Assembly (NCBI GenBank): GCA_013042035.1
Contig: JABDQX010000327.1
Coordinates: 1-5,617 of the forward strand
Source of the DNA: Gammaproteobacteria bacterium
GTDB lineage: Bacteria > Pseudomonadota > Gammaproteobacteria > HK1
Length of the DNA: 5,617 nt
Direction of reading: 5' to 3'
Shown here: positions 1 to 4,448 of the stretch, in pieces
Position numbering within the stretch: position 1 is the first letter of the stretch
Layout of the letters: the number at the start of each line of letters is the position of its first letter
Position numbers and translations under genes: made by a program
Notes under the pieces: model-generated
Seen by the model: only the letters and a program-made list of their open reading frames with translations
Databases searched by the model: none
Told to the model about the DNA's origin: nothing

Positions 1-879
1 ATCCACGACGCGCCGGATGATATCCCGCATGTCATAGGGCTTTTTGGGATCTTCCGGCAAAATGGTGTTCAGGGCTTCGTCAAGATCGATGACCTCATCG
101 AACGGTTCCCGATGACCCATCTCGACATTGTTGGACGGCAGGAAGGAAAGTAGTCTTTTGCAGATATGCAGGGCATCGTGGTCGTCTTCGGCCACAAAAT
201 GAATGACGCCGGATTTACGCATGTGGGCATCGGGTCCACCAAGCGCTTCCTGGGAAATGTCCTCACCAGTTACCTGTTTGATAACCTCGGGCCCGGTGAT
301 GAACATCCGAGCGGCCTTGGTCTGAATGATGAAATCGGTAAGTGCGGGACTATAGACGGCTCCCCCCGCGCATGGACCACAGATTAAAGCGATTTGCGGG
401 ATAACGCCGGAAGCCAGTGTGTTGTAGTAGAAGATGCGCCCGTAGGCAGCCAATGCATCGATCCCTTCCTGAACCCGCGCACCGGCTGAATCGTTAACGA
501 CGATCATGGGCGTACCGGTTTTCATGGCCGCCTTCATCATCTCGACGATCTTGTCGCAATGGACCTCTCCGGCCGATCCACCAGCTACCGTAAAGTCATG
601 GCTGGCGATATGTACACCTCTCCCATCGACTGTCGCGGTACCCGTTATTACCGCCTCGGCTGGGAAATGCCGCCCATCCATGCCAAATAAGGTAGCACGA
701 TGCTCGGCATAGGCCATAAGTTCATGAAAGCTTCCCGGATCCACCAGATCCGCGATACGCTCGCGAGCGGTAAGCTTGCCTGCGGCGTGTTGCTTGGCGA
801 TTCTGTTTGCACCGCCCATTTCATGCAGGCTACGAAGCTTGCCACGAAGCTCTTCAATACGGTCTTTCATCGTCAGCAT
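1..879 (-). CDS. Acyl-CoA carboxylase carboxyltransferase (beta) subunit, propionyl-/methylmalonyl-CoA type, C-terminal part off the window
   Basis: This is the carboxyltransferase subunit of a biotin-dependent acyl-CoA carboxylase or decarboxylase (PccB/MmdA family), which transfers carboxyl between carboxybiotin and an acyl-CoA such as propionyl-CoA in the cytoplasm. The 293 visible residues run without a stop into the window edge; family members are usually about 510-530 residues, so the N-terminal domain is complete and the C-terminal domain is missing. Visible motifs are HDFTVAGGSAGE (94-105), DSAGAR (130-135), the acyl-CoA/oxyanion motif GPCAGGAVYSPALTDF (168-183) and FITGPEVIK (193-201). 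The start at 879 is chosen because AGGAG lies 8 bases upstream; a second ATG three codons later is too far from it. Residues that decide acyl-CoA preference lie in the missing half, so propionyl-CoA carboxylase, methylmalonyl-CoA decarboxylase and related enzymes cannot be separated. The biotin-carrier subunit is not visible. The gene follows phaC on the same strand, but after a long gap with a terminator-like palindrome. Confidence 0.93.
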   Translation of the reverse strand, partial: MLTMKDRIEELRGKLRSLHEMGGANRIAKQHAAGKLTARERIADLVDPGSFHELMAYAEHRATLFGMDGRHFPAEAVITGTATVDGRGVHIASHDFTVAGGSAGEVHCDKIVEMMKAAMKTGTPMIVVNDSAGARVQEGIDALAAYGRIFYYNTLASGVIPQIALICGPCAGGAVYSPALTDFIIQTKAARMFITGPEVIKQVTGEDISQEALGGPDAHMRKSGVIHFVAEDDHDALHICKRLLSFLPSNNVEMGHREPFDEVIDLDEALNTILPEDPKKPYDMRDIIRRVVD

Positions 880-919
880 CGGCGGAACTCCTGGGAAGAA
901 CCCAACTTAAATGTCAATA

Positions 920-948
920 ATTTTGCCATTAAAACCATCCGGCAAAAT
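920..948. repeat. Inverted repeat upstream of the carboxylase gene, possible operator or leader hairpin
   Basis: Perfect 8-base arms, ATTTTGCC (920-927) and GGCAAAAT (941-948), are separated by 13 bases. The inner end lies 41 bases upstream of the carboxylase start codon. The spacing fits either a dimeric regulator binding two half-sites or a hairpin in the mRNA leader. Which one applies depends on where transcription starts, and that is not clear from the sequence. Confidence 0.5.
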
Positions 949-1161
949 CATCTAGCCCCCCTCCATGGGACAGAGAATAAATTAAGGAATATGGAAATTT
1001 TTCTTTCCGGCAGAACGAAGCGAAATCCGCCAAAGCATATTAGTAATATCAAATATATTAATAATATATAGGCGTTTTTTACTCTCGCTGCAGCGCAGCA
1101 TTCTGCACCAATAGAAAGGCTGCGGTCAACGAGGCGATCCGCTTACAGTTTGTCTTAGATC

Positions 1162-1176
1162 AAGTTTCCGAAACTT
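1162..1176. repeat. 15-base dyad in the phaC-carboxylase gap
   Basis: The arms AAGTTTC (1162-1168) and GAAACTT (1170-1176) are perfect inverted repeats around a single central base. A loop of one base makes a hairpin poor, so a protein-binding palindrome is somewhat more natural, but the role is unknown. Confidence 0.35.
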
Positions 1177-1279
1177 CAAGGGGGAGATAACTACCGAGAT
1201 CGCTATCGTCCGAAGCATGGTGTTTGCCCCAGAACATAATGCGATGAGCAGGACACAGCCACGTGTTCCCGCCATCCCT

Positions 1280-1303
1280 AAAGAGCGTGTCTAAGACACG
1301 CTC
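1280..1303 (-). terminator. Possible transcription terminator of phaEC; palindrome related to an IS end
   Basis: A 21-base palindrome with 10-base arms GAGCGTGTCT (1283-1292) and AGACACGCTC (1294-1303) lies 102 bases after the phaC stop. On the minus strand it would fold as a 9-bp GC-rich stem with a three-base loop, followed by TTTA. The stem is strong but the U run is short, so termination may be weak. The arms match the putative IS end at 5523 (GAGCGTGTCTGAGA) at 13 of 14 positions, so the palindrome may have come from transposon ends and only secondarily serve as a terminator. Confidence 0.45.
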
Positions 1304-1345
1304 CAAACCAGGTCCACCAGCCTTCTGGCGAGATAACGCGGGGAC

Positions 1346-1371
1346 GGGCTTGGGGACTCGCTCGCAAGCCC
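1346..1371. repeat. GC-rich stem-loop shortly after phaC
   Basis: The arms GGGCTTG (1346-1352) and CAAGCCC (1365-1371) pair perfectly across a 12-base loop, 34 bases beyond the phaC stop codon. No T run follows on either strand, so it is not a standard intrinsic terminator. It could protect the 3' end of phaC mRNA or help a Rho-dependent stop; this is inference. Confidence 0.35.
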
Positions 1372-1405
1372 CCTCTACCCAATCAGGGAAATCAAGGCGA
1401 GAGAT

Positions 1406-2497
1406 TCAGGCCCGTTCCTTAAGCCATTTGGCAACGTTCGGCGCCAATATGCTTTGCGGTTTGCCGCCAACATAAATTCCTATATGACCGGTTTCAATCG
1501 CCAATTCCTGATAATCCTTGGAGCTTACATGCTTTCCAAGCGCGGTTGTACAAGGCGGCGGCACCAAGTGATCGGCAGTCGCGTACACATTCAGGATTGG
1601 CATGGTGATATTTTTCAGATCCACACGCTTATCGCCTAAAACGACTTCACCCTTGACAAGCTTGTTGCCCTGGAGAAAGTCCTTGACGAACTGACGATAT
1701 CCCTCACCGGCACTGTCGGGACCATTGAATAGCCATTTCTCCATGCGCATGAAGTTCAGCAGTGCCTTTGGATTGTCCAGCCCATCGATCATGTCGATAT
1801 ATTTGCCAAAATTCAGCATAAAGGGCGACACCGTCAAAAATGAGATGTTGAGCAAATCGGCCGGAACATTACCGAATGCGTCAACCATCAGGTCGATATC
1901 GGCACTTTTACCCATTTTAAAGAGCAATCCGACATGCGGTTTTGTCGATTCCTTTTCATGCGCATGAAAATCGATAGGAGTAACCGTCAACACCAGATTT
2001 TTGATCTTTTCCGGATAGAGTGATGAATAGCAGGTGGACAGCGTACCCCCCTGGCAAATTCCCAGGACATTGATGCTATCGACATCGTAGTGCTCCCGGA
2101 GGAAATCCACACAGTCATTCATGTAACCATTTACATAATCGTCAATGGTGAGATACTTGTCGGCCGGTAACGGATCGCCCCACTCGATCAGATGGACATC
2201 CACGCCTTCCTTGAGCAAGTTACGAACCAGGGATCGGTCCGGTTGCAAATCAGCAACCTGGTAACGATTGACAAGCGCATAGACAATCAGTAACGGGGTC
2301 TTTTCGGGTTTATCCACAACCGGCGTATACCGGTACATGCGCAGCTTGTCCTGCGTGTAGATGGTTTCCTTGGGGGCCGTGGCGATATCGACATCGTCTT
2401 CTTTGAGATCGGCAAGGTACTCCATACCTTTGGTCAATTTACGATTGATCTCGGCCATTTCCCGGATTACATCGTCTGGCTGAATCGGAATCAGCAT
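1406..2497 (-). CDS. phaC: Class III polyhydroxyalkanoate synthase, catalytic subunit PhaC
   Basis: PhaC polymerises (R)-3-hydroxyacyl-CoA, mainly 3-hydroxybutyryl-CoA, into PHA at the surface of cytoplasmic granules, releasing CoA; class III enzymes need PhaE as partner. The 363-residue alpha/beta-hydrolase is close to the usual 355 or so of class III PhaC and far shorter than class I enzymes (about 590). The lipase-box-like GICQGG (146-151) carries the nucleophile Cys148. Asp309 in ATADHLVPP and His338 in TGHIGIYV complete the triad; their 29-residue spacing equals that of Asp302 and His331 in Allochromatium vinosum. Other family stretches are LLIVYALVNR (69-78), DDYVNGY (119-125) and RMEKWLFNGPD (251-261). 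The start is supported by AAGGAGG six bases upstream. It lies 117 bases downstream of phaE on the same strand, almost certainly in one transcript. All catalytic residues are present, and no truncation or frameshift is seen. Confidence 0.97.
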   Translation of the reverse strand: MLIPIQPDDVIREMAEINRKLTKGMEYLADLKEDDVDIATAPKETIYTQDKLRMYRYTPVVDKPEKTPLLIVYALVNRYQVADLQPDRSLVRNLLKEGVDVHLIEWGDPLPADKYLTIDDYVNGYMNDCVDFLREHYDVDSINVLGICQGGTLSTCYSSLYPEKIKNLVLTVTPIDFHAHEKESTKPHVGLLFKMGKSADIDLMVDAFGNVPADLLNISFLTVSPFMLNFGKYIDMIDGLDNPKALLNFMRMEKWLFNGPDSAGEGYRQFVKDFLQGNKLVKGEVVLGDKRVDLKNITMPILNVYATADHLVPPPCTTALGKHVSSKDYQELAIETGHIGIYVGGKPQSILAPNVAKWLKERA

Positions 2498-2503
2498 TAT
2501 GCT

Positions 2504-2510
2504 CCTCCTT
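2504..2510 (-). promoter_or_regulatory. Strong ribosome binding site of phaC
   Basis: The minus strand reads AAGGAGG, a near-perfect Shine-Dalgarno match, six bases before the phaC ATG. phaC therefore has its own strong initiation site and need not rely on coupling with phaE across the 117-base gap. Confidence 0.85.
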
Positions 2511-2549
2511 ACATAATAGGGAGTTACTAAAGTCTACTCACACGGACGG

Positions 2550-2569
2550 TTCTTCATACTTCTTCATAC
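2550..2569. repeat. Tandem 10-base repeat between phaE and phaC
   Basis: TTCTTCATAC occurs twice in direct succession with no mismatch (2550-2559 and 2560-2569). It lies in the untranslated spacer between phaE and phaC. It may only be a slippage duplication; no function can be read from it. Confidence 0.5.
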
Positions 2570-2578
2570 AAAGATTCT

Positions 2579-2592
2579 GAATCGAAAGATTC
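2579..2592. repeat. Small hairpin just after the phaE stop
   Basis: GAATC (2579-2583) and GATTC (2588-2592) pair around a four-base loop. It lies 22 bases beyond the phaE stop codon in the transcribed direction. With only five base pairs and no following U run it is unlikely to terminate; it could tune the relative amounts of phaE and phaC mRNA. Confidence 0.25.
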
Positions 2593-2614
2593 GCCATGGG
2601 CAGAACTTAGGTAG

Positions 2615-3886
2615 TTATACCTTTTGGGATGGGATTTTTTTTCTGGTGACCTTAACGGGTGGCTTGCTAACGGGTGACTTGCCTGCGGTCGCAACCGCAG
2701 TGCCGGCAGTATTTTCCTTGCCTTTCACGAATGACGCCGGCGCGGCCCTGGGGGCCTTTGCGGACTGCTCAGCAAGCTTGGCTTCCATTTTCTGTAGCGC
2801 GCTTCGCAGCGATGCTAGCTCGGCCTCCATTTTCTTTGATGATTCAGTGGAATCGGACACTGACTGCTTGCGTGCATTGCGCAGTTCCCTGACCTCTCTT
2901 TTGAGACCATGAAGGGTTTTATAGGCATCATCGATTTCAGTACGAGTTGGAATTTCCAGCTGCTTGAAGATCATTTCCAATACAGCGCGTTGTGCAAGCT
3001 TATTGCGCAGGTTTGCACTGGATACTTCCCGTTGGATCGCGACGAAATCATCGTCGACGTACATTTCAGTGAACTGCCGATCCGCGATCTTGACCCAAAG
3101 GCGAATCAATTCGCGCACGCTTTTGATCTGCTCACCTTTCTTGGAAAGTTCCACCAGATGTTCCATGGTTTCCTTCATGGCATCGCCAATGGTTTTCGTT
3201 ATGACGGCTTGATATTTAACCGAGGCTTTTCGCACATCAACATGGACGTCGAAAGCGCGCATAATCTTGGCCATTTGTTCGCGATTCACTCCGACCATCG
3301 GAATTTGGGCCAGATCCTGGAAAGCAGGTTTCATCATTTGGCCAAAGGGCAACTTTTCGCTACCCAGCACATCGCCCAACGGCCCCCCAAGTCCGGTGCC
3401 CTGGATCGATGCCAACCAGGGTTTAAGCAATGGCCCCCATTCACCCATAAACGATTTCATTAACTCGCTCACGCCTGTCCCGGCCGAGGAGAATCGCTGC
3501 GGTGCTTGCATGATCTCATTGCTCCATTGCTTGAGGAAGGTATCGAAATCCGGTTGCCATGGCTTTCCGGCTTCAAGACTTGGAGAGATCGCCTTCCATG
3601 CCTGGGCCAACACACCAAGGCTTTGCATCATCATGGCCTGACTCGAAAGAAGATTCCCCGCGGCACCCTGACCCGTCGTGCTGTTTTTTGCCCATGCCGG
3701 CAACCCCGACATAAGCAAACTCATAGGGTTCGACAGATCCGGCATCCCCGACATCCCCGGCATTCCAGACGTGCTGGCGGACATCCCAGGCATACCGCTC
3801 GCCAAACCGTACCACCCACCCATAAACTGTTTCTGGGCCTCGTCCCACATCTTCATCATCGATCCAACCTGTTCGGTCCAGTTCAT
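2615..3886 (-). CDS. phaE: Class III PHA synthase subunit PhaE with extended basic C-terminus
   Basis: PhaE is the non-catalytic partner that activates PhaC in class III PHA synthases. The protein has 423 residues from the chosen start. It begins MNWTEQ, followed by a helical stretch with MWDEAQKQFMGGW (13-25), a Gly-Met-Pro-Ser-rich segment with GMPGMS twice (31-36, 41-46), and the family's most conserved C-terminal block LEIPTRTEIDDAYKTLHGLK (310-329) running into REVRELR. A likely coiled coil follows (about 328-375), then a Lys/Ala/Pro tail (376-423). The family member of A. vinosum is about 357 residues, so this one is longer, mainly in the tail and the N-terminal Met-rich part. An ATG eight codons upstream (3908-3910) is open, but GGAGG seven bases before 3886 favours the later start. 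The gene leads the phaEC unit and is divergent from tsaD. No broken frame or hydrophobic membrane segment is seen. Confidence 0.93.
   Translation of the reverse strand: MNWTEQVGSMMKMWDEAQKQFMGGWYGLASGMPGMSASTSGMPGMSGMPDLSNPMSLLMSGLPAWAKNSTTGQGAAGNLLSSQAMMMQSLGVLAQAWKAISPSLEAGKPWQPDFDTFLKQWSNEIMQAPQRFSSAGTGVSELMKSFMGEWGPLLKPWLASIQGTGLGGPLGDVLGSEKLPFGQMMKPAFQDLAQIPMVGVNREQMAKIMRAFDVHVDVRKASVKYQAVITKTIGDAMKETMEHLVELSKKGEQIKSVRELIRLWVKIADRQFTEMYVDDDFVAIQREVSSANLRNKLAQRAVLEMIFKQLEIPTRTEIDDAYKTLHGLKREVRELRNARKQSVSDSTESSKKMEAELASLRSALQKMEAKLAEQSAKAPRAAPASFVKGKENTAGTAVATAGKSPVSKPPVKVTRKKIPSQKV
3740..3796 (-). repeat. Gly-Met-Pro repeat segment inside phaE
   Basis: The coding sequence holds GMPGMS at residues 31-36 (3779-3796) and again at 41-46 (3749-3766), followed at once by a third GMP (3740-3748). 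The surrounding residues 28-64 are rich in Gly, Met, Ser and Pro and are probably a flexible linker between N-terminal helices. The DNA copies differ at some third positions, so the repeat is not a fresh duplication. Confidence 0.6.
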
Positions 3887-3916
3887 ATTATCTCCTCCGA
3901 TGCCGAGCATTTTAGC

Positions 3917-3955
3917 TTTTCCGATACATAAAATTCAGGCCATTTTCCGATACAT
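3917..3955. repeat. Two exact 13-base direct repeats upstream of phaE
   Basis: TTTTCCGATACAT occurs at 3917-3929 and 3943-3955, separated by exactly 13 bases. The nearer copy is 30 bases upstream of the phaE ATG. If transcription starts at the promoter candidate at 4135, both copies lie inside the leader. They could be paired regulator sites (start-to-start 26 bases, about 2.5 turns) or leader RNA elements. Confidence 0.6.
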
Positions 3956-4134
3956 TAAGAGGTAAATGCAAAATTCAGATGTGCTTCATAGCAAGGCAAA
4001 AATGAGTGAAAAAGCGGAGTTTATACGGAATAAATGAGCATTTTGAACGCCAATTTTTTACAGATTCTAACGCCGCTAGGGAGTGCAAGATGAGTTTTGC
4101 ATACAGCTCATAAAATTAGGTCAATCGGCGCCCG

Positions 4135-4164
4135 ACTATAGGTTCATCCGGTCACTTGTGTCAA
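4135..4164 (-). promoter_or_regulatory. Sigma70-type promoter candidate for phaEC
   Basis: On the minus strand TTGACA (4159-4164) matches the -35 consensus at all six positions, and TATAGT (4135-4140) matches the -10 consensus at five of six, with an 18-base spacer. Transcription would start near 4128 and give a leader of about 240 bases before phaE. A weaker alternative closer to the gene is TATGAA with an upstream TG (extended -10) at about 3988-3993, which would give a leader of about 100 bases. Confidence 0.6.
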
Positions 4165-4176
4165 CGCTACCTAAGA

Positions 4177-4207
4177 TTGACATGACTGATGCTTCTCAAT
4201 CGATAGT
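4177..4207 (+). promoter_or_regulatory. Weak promoter candidate for the tsaD side
   Basis: TTGACA (4177-4182) is a perfect -35 box on the plus strand, but the best -10 match is GATAGT (4202-4207) at a long 19-base spacing, and no other hexamer at 16-18 bases is good. If used, it would drive the small ORF and tsaD with a leader of about 130 bases. Its -35 box forms an inverted pair with that of the phaE promoter. Confidence 0.25.
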
Positions 4208-4321
4208 AATGCCGTCATACTGCACAAATTAAGGATATTAAAGATATTATTCTCTACAAAGAATGGTCAGGCATGAGCTTGCCCATTATAGGGTAGAGCT
4301 GATTTGCATTTACCTCTAAAA

Positions 4322-4336
4322 ATAGGAAGGTCCTAT
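4322..4336 (+). promoter_or_regulatory. Small inverted repeat covering a ribosome binding site
   Basis: ATAGGA (4322-4327) and TCCTAT (4331-4336) are perfect inverted repeats with a three-base loop. The segment GGAAGG (4325-4330), the only Shine-Dalgarno-like sequence close upstream of tsaD, lies in the stem and loop. It sits 10 bases before the ATG of the small ORF at 4341. Folding would partly hide the site. Confidence 0.35.
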
Positions 4337-4340
4337 CCGG

Positions 4341-4445
4341 ATGAAGCGGTTTTTCCCATGGCCAAAGAACACCGAACTGTCTATCGGAACCCACTTGCCA
4401 CCGGCCAAATCATGGGCTGGGTGTGCAACGGGTATCCTTGACTGA
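4341..4445 (+). CDS. Possible 34-residue small ORF coupled to tsaD
   Basis: An ATG preceded by GGAAGG opens a 34-codon frame that ends TGA at 4443-4445, leaving only three bases before the tsaD ATG. The product starts MKRFFPWPKNTELS and ends in ATGILD; it has no signal peptide or domain that I recognise. The case for reality is positional: tsaD itself has no visible Shine-Dalgarno sequence, so ribosomes ending here could restart on tsaD. Against it are its small size and a competing 27-codon frame from 4358 that ends at 4441 almost in the same place. It could be a translated leader, a small protein or chance. Confidence 0.3.
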   Translation: MKRFFPWPKNTELSIGTHLPPAKSWAGCATGILD

Positions 4446-4448
4446 ATC

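Larger units (their letters stand above)
880..1405. other. Intergenic region between phaC and the carboxylase gene
   Basis: No convincing gene is present in these 526 bases. From the phaC side it holds a GC-rich stem-loop (1346-1371), a strong palindrome (1283-1303), a 15-base dyad (1162-1176), a very AT-rich tract (about 1035-1080) and an inverted repeat (920-948) just before the carboxylase gene. The AT-rich tract is the likeliest place for a promoter or upstream element of the carboxylase gene, but no -35/-10 pair with good spacing could be picked. A TTGACA occurs on the minus strand at 912-917, without a matching -10 box. Confidence 0.6.
3887..4448. other. Divergent intergenic region between phaE and tsaD
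   Basis: This AT-rich 562-base stretch separates two divergent genes. It contains the phaE ribosome binding site (GGAGG at 3894-3898), two 13-base direct repeats, a second repeated 9-mer (AAAATTCAG at 3930 and 3970), the phaE promoter candidate, facing TTGACA boxes, and the small ORF before tsaD. No RNA gene was recognised. An imperfect dyad around 4276-4300 (AGCT and CCC mirrored by GGG and AGCT) could be an operator, but its arms are interrupted. Confidence 0.6.

Noticed and set aside
912..917. Perfect TTGACA on the minus strand just before the carboxylase gene
   Set aside because: The bases 16-18 positions downstream are GC-rich and overlap the ribosome binding site, so no -10 box is possible there.
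700..1071. 123-codon plus-strand frame overlapping the start of the carboxylase gene
   Set aside because: About half lies antisense to a confidently identified coding region and the rest runs through AT-rich intergenic sequence; no ribosome site or recognisable product.
1115..1294. Open plus-strand frame of 58 codons in the phaC-carboxylase gap, with an internal ATG at 1217, ending at the palindrome
   Set aside because: No start codon at the right distance from the AAGGGGGAG at 1178-1186, no recognised domain, and the stop falls in the palindrome. A decayed gene fragment is possible but cannot be supported.
2909..3463. 184-codon plus-strand frame opposite phaE
   Set aside because: Entirely antisense to phaE, whose family motifs are clear; a long opposite frame is a by-product of its codon use.
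3887..3910. Longer phaE start at 3908-3910, eight codons upstream
   Set aside because: The extra codons would be formed from the Shine-Dalgarno region of the later ATG (GGAGG at 3894-3898), and the product from 3886 begins in the family's expected manner.
4285..4290. Perfect TATAAT on the minus strand in the divergent region
   Set aside because: No acceptable -35 hexamer at 16-18 bases upstream; probably chance in AT-rich sequence.
3900..4340. Search for a tRNA, riboswitch or CRISPR array in the divergent gap
   Set aside because: No cloverleaf, no regularly spaced repeats beyond a pair, and no known riboswitch core was recognised.
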